Source of the DNA: Plasmopara viticola
Taxonomy: Eukaryota; Oomycota; Peronosporomycetes; Peronosporales; Peronosporaceae
DNA length: 64,000 nucleotides
NCBI GenBank assembly: GCA_001695595.3
Contig: MBPM02000015.1
Location: 682,001 to 746,000 of the forward strand
Direction of reading: 5' to 3'
Made by a program: the position numbers and the translations under genes. The number at the start of each line of letters is the position of its first letter. Positions within the stretch are counted from its first letter, which is position 1. Under the pieces are notes generated by a model. It was not told the origin of the DNA. It did not search any database and was given only the letters and a program-made list of their open reading frames with translations. This document shows positions 43,637 through 54,540 of the stretch, in pieces.

Positions 43637-43895
43637 TGCGAGAAGAAGAGTGCGAGAAGAGTGATGTTGATAAGAGTGATGTTAAGAAGAGGTGAGTAGG
43701 AGTTATTTCTTAAAAAAACAAGTAGTACCGACAGTTGACAAAAAGGGGTACCGGATGGGTATTGCTTTGTCTTTTTGTTGGTTGCAAAAAACATTGTGTT
43801 CATTTACAAAGATAAACTGCTTCCATTGATAGAATGAACTAATCGCATTGGCTAAAATCAAGGGGTACCAGCAGTTTAACGATTACCAAAATGTA

Positions 43896-46800
43896 TTGTT
43901 TTATAATAGACATACATATTATAAAAGTGACTTGATGACATATGGTGTCACTGTAATATGTTCCCTTCAGTCTTTCTTCCGTAAGTGCTTTGTATGTTAT
44001 AGCAAACCTTTTTTTAAATAACACCATTTTCAAATATTTCGTCACAGCCGAAACAGCAAAAGTCCACGAAATATGCGTTCGTTTTTAGTCTCTACGAGAA
44101 TCATCACGACGGTCTTTGCAGAAAGTATCTAATCAGCTTTTTGGCCCGGAAGCATCCACTCGATTTTAGTCTTGATTTAGCTGCTGACAGCTACGATGCT
44201 GTGGAGTGAATTGACATAAATATCAACCTTTTGCGATTAGTAACCCAAACGTAGTTTGGAGATTAAACAGATTGCATTTTTAGCGATGTGGCTCAACATA
44301 TTTATTAACTACAACTTCTTGCTGTATGTCTTAAAGGGCTTTGGTAACACGTGATTATAGCGACTGCTCGAATTTTCTTGGTTTTAATCAACGGGCTGTT
44401 GATTCCAAAGGCATCTTAGTATCTTGATAGGTCGCGAACAAAGCGTATTAATCGAGAATATGATATGAGACTTGATCAAGCTCATGGTCGTGTTGTCTCT
44501 TCGAATTGTTTGAGGCTCCATGAGCTAAATGAAATTATTATTAATTACATTTCCTTAAAACAATTTGCTTCTCTAGCTTGCGCGGCGGTAATCGACTTCG
44601 CCACCACAAGAGTGAGAGTAAGACATCGCCATACTAAAAGATGTGGACAACGCACGTTTAAAAACAACGTGACGTAGACTTGCACGAGCTTCAGGTAATC
44701 CGTAGATTTGCTATGACCCGCTTCTTAAACTCGGATAAAAATAAAATACTTTGCCGCTCGTTTCAGTAATTGATAGACGGACATTCGCTCATGACATCAG
44801 ATGTAGATCATCTCTCAATAAAGTTATATATCCAGAACGTAACTTTCTTGTGCCATTCATATTATACATTTTACACCATAATGTTGTTGTTGTAAGGTCG
44901 ATCGGCTGCTCTGTCGTGAGAAACCTTTCAAACAAGGGCCGCTTAATCGAGTAGATGATTAATGTTGTTGCAAGTCTAGAGTCAACTTTTATTATCATTC
45001 TTCGAAGGATACACAGAGTTACGCAATGAGTGTCCACTATATCGACGCACGAGAGCACATCCCAACTACAATGTATAACAAACTTTTCAACAAAACTCAC
45101 AACAATTTATGTACTTTGGAAAACTTTAATCCAGCCATAGTGTCGACTCAATAGGATCTCACACGATTACCTTGATAGCCAGTAAGCCAGACATGCGATG
45201 CTGTAAAGGGTGGATCTCTTCATTGTTGACCCCTGCACGTCTTTACCTTCCATCAGAGGCTCAACAGAACTCATTCCGTCCCCGTAGGGGCCGCCTCGCA
45301 CCTACTAGGTATTCTTTATTTTCTTGAGGCGTACCAGAAGACTAGTTGGTTCTAAAAATTTGGCTCCTTAATTTTTGACGCGTTTGATGCAGTGACCAGG
45401 ACAGCCGCAAACGGCATGTATCGTCACAGACGAATAATCGACAAACACTCATATGCTGTCCAGTAGATCCAAGATTTACTTCCCTCTTATCAGCAGGGCT
45501 ACTCGTTTGACGGGATTATCGTTATTTAATTCAATAAACGGCCGCTTCGAATGAGATCGAACAGCTTCCTTCCAGGACGTGATCGTGCGCAGTCTTTGCA
45601 TAAAGACGGAAGCTGCTGCAGGAATAATTGCTGGCCATCGCGACCAGTAGAGCACACAGTTCCGGAATAAACTCCACTAAGTTCATTCTACTTTAGTGAC
45701 CAAGACCGCTCATAACACGTAAAGTTATCGGGCAAAAATAATCATCAGCTGACGCTACAGCTCATCTTTGGGGGATCGCCGCCTCTTTGAGATATAACGT
45801 GTGTTGCTCCTCCACCGAGCGTCGAGAAGCTTAATGCTCTAGTGCGATTATGATAACTCTTTCAATCACTTTGACCAGAGCAAGAAATGATCTTCTTCTT
45901 TCTCCTTGAGGTCTTCACGATCGTCGTAAGCGGCTTCGATTTGGGCGAAGCATCTGCTTTTAGAAGAGGAGTCATTTATGCAGACGACAAAGCGGTTTTA
46001 TAGCCGAAGGGTTCCTTCAAGCGCACAGTATTCCCGTTGGAAATTTTACAATTAGATGATGCGCCCTCTTGATAGCCACGCAGGAGCATCAACTCGTCTA
46101 ATTCAAATTGTATGCCCTAAGGAAAGCGAGTATACGTTTTCGCTTTTTTGTGTAAATTGACTTTAGGTGCTACATGGTAAACGAACAATCGTAGCTTTAT
46201 ATGGGAAAAAAATATAGCCCTTGCTATTTGCAGGAGGAAGTACAGCTCTCTGGCTCAAAATACCGCTCGACTTGTGTCATACAATGAGACAGTACCACTA
46301 AGTGATCTTGCACACACTATTTCGAGTTGCCATTAAGACCATTGATATGTAAAAAGTTGGTAATTAGCTTATCGCGCAGCATTGGTGTTGGTCGAAATGG
46401 GTGTGAATACTCTGAGGTGTTACAATCACAACGCTTGTGTTGCCACCAGCATTTGACAGTCCAAAGGAAAAGTAGAACTTAAAATCTGCCAATCTCGGCA
46501 GGATTTGCAAAGAAGTCAACTTGTGAGCCGCTAGACTGGCTCTTTGGCGGATTCCACAGCTCTCTGCATAGTCCGCTACCTCGGAGCTACCACTACGAAA
46601 TCAAGACCGCAAAAATTTTATCTTCCGTCCGTGTACTTACAGGAGTATGTAAGTCTCCATTACTGAAAAACGAGCTCGTATTTCTACCGTATGGTGAAGC
46701 AGAAATCCCGCCACTAAGTGGGGCGTCATCATCACCTTACGCAAGGGTGCACACGCTTTAAAGGCTGCAAGGCCTTGAGCTCAGAGGCAGCAATCGATAA

Positions 46801-49494
46801 TTTACAAACATTTGCCTGTTATGATTGAGGTAAACTCGTTCGGTAGCCTTTTAGCTGCCTGAACTGAAACCTGATGACTCTTAAATTATAAACATCAAAA
46901 GTCATAACAACGCGCAACCGACAGCATAGTAGGATATATTCAAAGGACGCTAACCGGTTTTGTTAAATGTACAAAGCCAGAGAAAGTCTGTTTAAGGCTC
47001 GCCTCAATGCTTTTAAAAGGATTCTGGTGTTAGGTCAATATTCTTCCAATTAATGAGAGACTTTGTTAAACCCACATAAAAAGCTAGCTAGGCTCTTTAC
47101 TTCCTCAAGTACCTGGCGTGGCGTAGACCATGCTGAGTTGATAATCTTCTTTGGGTCTGCGCAAAGGCCATGGCTGCTCGCAAAGAAGTCAAGGACTGTG
47201 GGCATTTCACACAAAGACGCATTTCTTACGTCGGTCCAAGATTTAATGATTCTTGCGACCTCAAAGTCTACCTTTGCTATCCCAAACGAGTCTTCGAATC
47301 CGGCTCATTCCCTTTCCATTGGCTACGACCTAATATGTTGGTCAAGAATTCATTGGAAGCAAAGCGTAATTAGAGACTTAAATGTCACCGAAGTCCGGTC
47401 TCATCACCAATTAGTCCCATAGCATACCGCTAGGTGCATCAATTTCCGCTAGTTTTTTTTGAAAGTAGCCATCTTTCAGTGCACTATGCATATGCGTACA
47501 TAATTTAAAGCAGTGCATATTTATTTAAAGTCTAGTGTTTGTGAAGGTCATGTTGCTTGCTAAACTTATGACTCAGTAGGTGACATGTACAAAGATTTTG
47601 AATCTCGCACCTTGACGTTTTCTTCTTTTTCAGCGAGGAAGGCATCAATGAGCTCATCATGCTCTCGCCGGAATGTACATGGACTGACGACACAGCACTA
47701 CGTACATAAAGTGAAAATATTAATGTATTATTAATAGCCACCACATCTTACTTTTCCTTGAACAAAGTGAATACCGAACGTTCAGGATAGTAGAGATTGA
47801 GTTTTTGGGATGCACACATGTGGGATTGAACGATATTCTGCGCGGTATACTGACAGCTATTCAACTCATAAACAGACAGGGTCCCGTGCACCTCCTTCGT
47901 ATTTTTGGATGTGATCGCTCGTCCACTATCTCCGCCTGCCTCAATTTGGATCCCACACGGTTCCGGGTCAAGCGAATAAAACTCGAATTACAGGGTCGGT
48001 CTTTGATGATATTGTGATGTGCCCCTACCTATGTACTTTTAAACGAAAAACTTCATTTAGTGAGAAACCAGATTACAGGCACCTTATGATATAAGCGGCG
48101 GATCTCGAAATGGAGTTTTTTTTCTTTAATTTTGCCAAATGCTGATCGGCCTTAAAACTACAACCTCATCCTCTACGAGCCCTCGATTAATTTTGATGTG
48201 GAGATCTAATATATCTCGCTTAACCTTTAAGAGCGCTTTAATGAATTAAAATCTTACCTGTGCTAGAAAGGAGAAAACGACTAAAGCAAAAATCAGTCAA
48301 TGTAGCGTTAAAATACCGACGATTATGCCATGAGTTAAAAGGGTGAATTGACACGAAAGCATTCAAGTTTACATAAAAAGCAGTATTTGTTGCATACTGG
48401 TTTTCGTTAACGCAAATCAGTATGGTCGGACTATGCGTGGGGTGAATCGAAAGCAATTGAATGATGCTCATAGGAGGCAATATGCATTGCATGCTGTTGA
48501 TGCTATAATGTAGGCAATACTCGAGCCTTGTGTATAGAATGGCATGTCAATCACCGTGCAGAGCTCATAGAAGAAAGCGCTTACTGCATCGATGGCTACT
48601 GGCCAAAGGAGACGCTATTGATGGTTCATTAACCCCTGGGCAATGCTCATTTGTGAATGGCGCTTGCTGCAAATATGGCTGACAATGAAATCATAGTGAG
48701 TGAGTCACTGGACATAAGCGTGAAGTGGTCCGAGCATCGCTCGCCATGAGCAACGCTCACTGTAAGTCAAAAGCGACTTATGTTCAACGTCGTTGCAGCT
48801 GTCGGTGCGTCAAAGATAAATCGGGTCGACAAAGCGTTAGGGAACGTGTTTTTGGAACTGTCGAACTTGTGGTAGAAAAGATAATGACTCATGGCGGTCA
48901 TCTAGCAATGCAGACGTCTCGTCTTGAAAGAAAGTTAAAGGCTAGCATTCTGATACGTGACCATAGTGCTCGACAATGAACCCTTCAATACGGGGATGCA
49001 CGTACGGTCGTGGGCATGATTAGCTCGAAATCGTAAATGCTCTAGGTAAAACCCATGACAGAGCGTGAAATCGCCCTGCCAGCGACTTTGCAACTTTCAT
49101 CGAACCTCCTTGAGAAACGTAAAATCCCATCATTCTGCTTTGCCGCCTGCTGACTCCATGTGAATCACGCATTCAATTTCATCAACTGCTTTCCTCGGTT
49201 CACAATTCTTTTCAGTTGATTACATAGATCGGGTGGCGGGATGCTCGTGCCGTCTAAAGCAGCCTGCTCGTATAGCATAGGCTTCGTGCAAGCTTTGAGC
49301 CTCACACTATTGGACTAGCAACATCGCAACGTCATTATGCAACGAGCGCCTATTGAAGTTCCATACTTTGTTATCATTTGTTGACTACAAATTGATGCTA
49401 TTTTGTGATTGTGGTTTTTTTTACGTGCTTCCCAAAGAACTGCCTAAAATCCGAAATTGGAATCTTCACAATACAATTATAAGTAGCAAGCGCA
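43896..49494. other. Gene-poor 5.6-kb region
   Basis: No frame above about 120 codons and no recognised domain on either strand. Minus-strand stretches around 45600-46150 can be read as eroded protein between stops. The 48540-48760 part is rich in short near-palindromes such as GAGCAACGCTC. It most likely consists of old repeats. Confidence 0.5.
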
Positions 49495-50187
49495 ATGTTG
49501 CGCCGGGCGATTCGGCTGCATCTGCCGGCGCCCATTGGACACGATAATGGTGGAGCAGGCTCTTCAAGTGACGAAGAAGACTTTCCAGTCAGTCCCAGCG
49601 TCGCTTACACCACATTACGGGACGATAAGTCGGTTCGTGATCGTTTTCGCAAGCAGCGAGAAGACGTTTCAGGTGTGAATCTGGTCATTGCCAAGGATGC
49701 CGTGAAAAAAAGGATGCAAAACGTGGCAGAGTTGTCTATGGACGAGCAAAGACGCGCTGCCGACGCCTGGGCGCGGCTTCAGACGCTGTACGGGCTGTTC
49801 CAGGAGCTTGAAGCCACTGCGGACGAGGCCTCAGATGAGAGCGACGGTGACGGTATTGAAGTTGGCCAACAAGAACCTTTGCCGCCCAAGAAGACGCGGC
49901 AACGACTTCGACGTGATGATGGTCTGCGGTCGTTGCTGCAACACGTGCAATTGCCATGTGGAGTGGTAATGCGGGATCTCAAGACGCTGGCGATGACCGA
50001 CGGTAGTGACAAGGAAGCCATGCCTCAGGGGTTCACTGCCGACATGTTTGAAGCCCTTGGTGATGCCATGTACAAAGACATGCTTGTAGCAGCGAAGCAA
50101 AATCGCATTAGCTCTAAAGTTTTTACAGAAATAGGCAATTTATTGTATGCAGACGCAGCAAGTGTGGTCGTGTCGGCGACTGCGTAG
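49495..50187 (+). CDS. Conserved-looking hypothetical protein, 230 aa
   Basis: A single-exon frame with codon use like its neighbours and a sharp gene-like composition. After a basic start (MLRRAIRLHLPAPIG) comes an acidic Ser-rich stretch (SSSDEEDFPVSPS). A charged helical region follows (SVRDRFRKQREDVSG to MDEQRRAADAWARLQTLYGL), then a second acidic linker, a basic KKTRQRLRR patch that could be a nuclear signal, and a helical C-terminus (MFEALGDAMYKDMLVAAKQN). I do not recognise the family. It is convergent with the redox gene that follows, 87 bp apart, which supports it being real. Function unknown. Confidence 0.7.
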   Translation: MLRRAIRLHLPAPIGHDNGGAGSSSDEEDFPVSPSVAYTTLRDDKSVRDRFRKQREDVSGVNLVIAKDAVKKRMQNVAELSMDEQRRAADAWARLQTLYGLFQELEATADEASDESDGDGIEVGQQEPLPPKKTRQRLRRDDGLRSLLQHVQLPCGVVMRDLKTLAMTDGSDKEAMPQGFTADMFEALGDAMYKDMLVAAKQNRISSKVFTEIGNLLYADAASVVVSATA

Positions 50188-50274
50188 TAACGTCTTTTGA
50201 TTTGTGTTACTCAAGTGGCGTAAAAACCTTTATATATAGCAAGTGATACAAGCTGCCACTCGAAGCCCATTGTC

Positions 50275-50754
50275 TTATTGTTTAACTTGACGCTGCCACT
50301 CCACAAAGACCTCCATACCGTTGCGTTTAATTTTGTCGGCGGCATGAAAATCTACAATTTCTCCATCAGGGCGAATGATTACAAGCGTAGGGATACCGCC
50401 TTTGCGAGTGATGGGGGTCAAATCGCTCACTTCTGCCCCAGCACAGACGCCAAACTTTCGCTTCAGCTCGGTGCGCATGTTTCCTTCAAAAGGCACCATC
50501 CACCACGGACCCTGTTTGTCTTGAAAGTGCGCAAGCTGGTCTTTGGCTGTGGCGTCCGATCCCACGAAGACAACATCCAAGCCGTCTCCTACCGCCTCGT
50601 AGAAGCTGTTGAGCGTCGGCTGGAACGCGCGGCAGTCCGGACACCAGTCGGCCGCAAAGTAAAGAGCCAATAGTTTGCCATCTTGGCCTAGCGCCTCGCC
50701 CTGCACACGATCGCCCTTGGCATTCGCTAATGTAATATTCTGTAAGAGCGCCAT
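50275..50754 (-). CDS. Tryparedoxin/nucleoredoxin-like thioredoxin-fold protein
   Basis: 159 aa, single exon. The active site WCPDC (residues 37-41) sits after the beta-strand LLALYFAADW, in a fold with the tryparedoxin/nucleoredoxin layout: CRAFQPTLNSFYEAV, then DVVFVGSD, then a WWMVPFEG segment and GIPTLVIIRPDGEIV with the cis-Pro. Trypanosome tryparedoxins carry WCPPC and nucleoredoxins WCPPC or similar; here the third residue pair is PD. The protein should be a soluble disulfide reductase, probably cytosolic since no targeting sequence is seen. Its natural partner is not shown by the neighbourhood, though a peroxiredoxin-thioredoxin fusion lies 27 kb away. Confidence 0.88.
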   Translation of the reverse strand: MALLQNITLANAKGDRVQGEALGQDGKLLALYFAADWCPDCRAFQPTLNSFYEAVGDGLDVVFVGSDATAKDQLAHFQDKQGPWWMVPFEGNMRTELKRKFGVCAGAEVSDLTPITRKGGIPTLVIIRPDGEIVDFHAADKIKRNGMEVFVEWQRQVKQ

Positions 50755-51500
50755 GAAGAAGGTTGATCGGTATTAGTTATTATAAATAGGAAATGTATTA
50801 TTAGCTCCAAATCTTATCATTCTAGTATTATTACCAGATGACGTCACGCATATAATACTATTGATTCCTCGCGGCAAATCCTTCTTTTCGGAACAGACAG
50901 TGCACGCAAACTATACGTGCCCTACCCGCTCGCTATATATAATCAGCCAATCCGAACGCGAACGCAGTACCGAGGATATCTTTATCCCCCGAGTCCTCGT
51001 CAACGCCATGGCTGCTACACGGACACCGCTGCAGTACTCCATTGCAATATGCACACGAATACAGAGGCCCACGCAGCGATCGAGACCGCGTGCTCGCGTC
51101 CGACGCGGTCCCTCAGAACTATGTGGGCATCCGTTTCTTTGCTACCCTAAATATAGCTGACTCTTTTTTTTCATTGGTACAAATTCAACTTTCCGCTCTT
51201 CCCATTGGCTGAAACGAGATAGGCGCACCATCTGAGTCAAGTGCCCGTCCCAGTCATCAAACTCTCGCCGACGACGCAGCTCCAAAGGACACTTGGTGCC
51301 CCGTGCCCCGCCAAGTGTCGAGTGTACCACGAGCATTGCATTCTCGTCCATCGTCCATCGTCCATTGCACGTGCGTTGGGCTCTTGAACCGGTCGAAAAG
51401 CTCGAAAAGCTGGTACAGTTCAGTGCGAGGCGCGCCATGTGTTCTGCTCCTTATTTGACTCTTGTGCGATGGTCAGACTTTTACATTGTAGGCCATTACC
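50755..51500. other. Divergent intergenic region
   Basis: About 750 bp between the minus-strand redox gene and the plus-strand kinase, so it should contain both promoters. Several overlapping frames here are not supported as genes. Confidence 0.5.
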
Positions 51501-54351
51501 ATGATGAACGATAGACGACACAAGCTCGAGACTGTTCAAGTCGACCACTACGATGGCCAAGCGATCTACAGTAACAATGAACTCATCTATGAACTCGGAG
51601 GATACCTTGGCGGTGGCGCAGCTGGCGTGTACGTACTCGAGCAAGTTATGGTCTCGTTTCTTTGCAAATGATTTCTGATGCTGTTTTTGTAGCGTCTACG
51701 AGGCGTATTCAACCCGTACCAAGCAACATGTGGCAATTAAAATACTCAACCCCGTGGGGTATAAACTCTTTCCGAGTTCGCTATTAGCACGTTGTATCGT
51801 TGCGATCAAAGGAAAACCCGTACGAGTGGTGCCCCAAGACGTTGATACAAGCGACGAGAGGGACAATCGACGAGCGGATGCAAGTCGAACGTACCGCGTG
51901 CGATCGACGTTTGGGTCTCCACGCTTCAAAGCCGAGAAACTTGGCGTGGAGAACGTCTGGTGGCTCATTCACCCGACGTCCAAGCAAGCCATTGCAGCGT
52001 TTGAAGACCCGAGTACGGGGCATGTTCGAGAACTGACACTGCCACAATGTATCCAAGTGTGGGGAGAGCAATTGAACCAGAGCGAAAGTGCGAGCGATCG
52101 ACAAGAAGCCGAGTGGACGGACTTGTACCAAGAAGTGCACGTGAAGAATCACGTGATTCAAGTCCCACGGATCCCGAAAAAGTTTATCAAGTTTGCCACG
52201 ACTCGACGGATCATTCATCGCGAGATTTCCAACATGTCGGGGCTCGAGTACCATACAAACGTACTGCGGTTGGACGAAGCGTTGGAATTGGTCCAAGATA
52301 GCAAGTGTACCACGTTTTTGGTCCTTGAGCTAGCAGGAGGCGGGGAGCTCTTTGATCGGATTAAATTGGATTGTGGCACGAATGAAGACACGGCACGGGT
52401 GTACATTCATCAACTCATGTCTGGAGTGGCCTTTTGTCACAATTCCGGGGTGTGTCATCGGGATTTAAAGCCAGAGAACTTGCTGCTTGCGGATACGGAG
52501 GAACACTCGACGCTCAAGATTGCTGACTTTGGCCTCTCGGCCATCTTTGCCTTCACGGAGACTGAAGCAAGTGATACGAATGCAAATGGCGCGGACCAGC
52601 CAGCTATTCGACGCTTGCGGTCCGTTGTGGGCTCTCCGCACTATGTGGCTCCAGAAGTGCTCATGGATACGGGTCAAGGGTACAACGGAGCCAAGGCAGA
52701 TGCGTGGTCGATCGGGATCATCTTGTATGCAATGATTGCCGGGAACTTGCCGTTTGGAAAGGATTTGCTCAAGTGTGTACGCTACGATCGGTTTCGAAAG
52801 TGGTCGTACAATACAAAGTACAGCGACGACGAGCCCACTAACGAAGTGGAATTTCCCACGTGGTTCTTCCCTGCTCATTTCTCAATGGAATTAAAGTCGT
52901 TGATTGCGCAATTGCTCTACCCCGACGCGTGTATGCGCCTCTCTGTGGAGGAAGCCCAACACCATGCGTGGGTGCGAGGAGATAAACTCAAGAGCGCGAG
53001 TTTGTCAATGTTGGAAGACAATGACGGGCCAAGCAACGGGATCGCGCGCAGTCCATCGTCTCCTGTCCATAAAAATCGAATCAATGTGTTGATATCGGCC
53101 GGTCAAGACGAGCTGGAGCTTGGCCAGCACATTATCAATCCAAATCAATTAGGCTCGGTCTCGCCTGAAGCCATCACTCGATTGCTTGCGAAAGCTCCTA
53201 GTCCCCACGGCCACGCGTGTCGATGTCCATTGTCTCCTCAGCCGAATCTTCGCGTGAACAAGCACCTGGCAGGCGTAGTTGGCTACATGCCATCAGTCGA
53301 CGAAACGTCGTCCATGTCGGATCAAACGCCGAGTAATTCTCCTCGTGAAGCAAGCAAGAAGGAGTCGTTTGAGCTTCCTCTCGAGACAGAGACCTCCTTG
53401 TCAGCCAAAGTGCTCACAGAGTGCAATATATCTGAAGCCGACGCACGTTGCAAGCAAGAGACATTTATGCGAGAAGCAACGACCGTGAACGTGTCTAGAA
53501 GTTGCAGTACCACAGCAAATGATCCAACTGTACCATTGTGTCATCATGTGGTACCATCCGAGTGTCCCCCTTCGCGAGAACAAGTGCGATTCGTGTCACC
53601 TCCACTTGTGCCTGACTCTCGAGATAGGTATCCGATTCATTTCCGTCGCAATTCACCGCCGGAATTGTATCTACGTGGATTTGCTCGTAAACACGTTTGG
53701 GACCTCACGAACCAAGAGAAGGGTACTGAAAACGGTACAATCGATGGCACGCATCTCCTTGGCCAGTCACCACCCCTTTTTTCGCTGGCTTGTGGTACCA
53801 ACCCTCGCGTACCCGAACGGACGTTACACCCTGTACCCGTGTGCCAGACCAAAGTCTCTGATGAAAATGCGCTCAGCGCACTCCCACCTCGATCGTACTG
53901 TGACGTGGTCGCACGATCAACGCGGTTCCTGACGGCGCTGCCCGCTCGATTAGCGCTCTCGAACATTGAAAAGGCTTTACAATCGACTCCTTGTCCCCTT
54001 CCATACGATTACTCGAAAGTACCGCAAATTGTATCGATTGATTGGGAAGTGTACCAGCTCGAGGTACGATATGCGGGTCTTCTGACGTGTACGGTACAAG
54101 TCTTTTTGTTCCAGCGAGGAATTTATTTGATTGAGTTTCGGCGAGGTCATGTGCGTACAATTATTGCAATACTATCATCTTTAAAGAGGTTTATTGACGT
54201 GACATATTGTGCTAAACAGGTGGATATTTTTCAGTTCAAACGCTTTTACGAAAACATCCGGACCCAGTTCTCAAAAGGAATGGATGGGAAATCCGAGCAA
54301 CCTTTACCAGGCTTTCGCAAGCGCAATAAATCCATCTCGGACTCGTGTTGA
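51501..54351 (+). CDS. CAMK/SNF1-like Ser/Thr protein kinase with N-lobe insert and KA1-like end
   Basis: Exons 51501-51628, 51693-54150 and probably 54220-54351 give 905 aa. The first join restores the Gly loop (LGGGAAGVVYEA). K59 in VAIKI, HRDLKPEN (298-305), DFG (321-323) and APE (362-364) are all present, so it should be active. Between VAIKI and the C-helix Glu (HREISNM, about 220) sits an extra stretch of about 145 residues. It contains a folded-looking segment (VWWLIHPTSKQAIAAFEDPS). After the kinase comes a long Ser/Pro-rich linker. The last 60 residues (VYQLEVRYAGLL, IYLIEFRRG, FQFKRFYENIRTQF) resemble a KA1 domain, which binds membranes or autoinhibits in AMPK/MARK kinases. The second intron (54151-54219, 69 nt) is in frame and stop-free; removing it gives a tighter KA1 match. 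It is convergent with the kinesin gene. Confidence 0.88.
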
Positions 54352-54540
54352 AGAACATAGAGCCTTCAAGCTCGCGCCCATGCAATTTCTTTAATGTATC
54401 CGAGCATCACCTCCCGGCGATCATCCGTCAGTTTTGAAAAAACGGATCGTTTCCTTTGTTCACGTACTTTACCATATTGTAGCATTGTTATAATCCTGGT
54501 TTATCTAAATCCCCACTTATTGTTCAATCTTATTGTTTCA

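Larger units (their letters stand above)
42036..43887 (-). mobile_element. Mutator-like (MULE) DNA transposon with an 8-bp target duplication
   Basis: Long terminal inverted repeats (left 42036 to about 42198, right about 43739 to 43887) start GGGAATCATTAAACTGC on the left and, read inward from the right, GGTAATCGTTAAACTGC. They are flanked by the exact direct repeat AAAATGTA (42028-42035 and 43888-43895). Long TIRs and an 8-9-bp duplication are typical of Mutator-like elements. Inside are a minus-strand transposase fragment and a second, nested transposon. The repeat unit AAACTGCYGGTWCC recurs inside the left end (at 42046, 42069 and 42198). Confidence 0.9.

Noticed and set aside
45160..47420. 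Possible minus-strand retroelement relic
   Set aside because: Isolated protein-like stretches are separated by many stops and none carries a clear polymerase or integrase motif.
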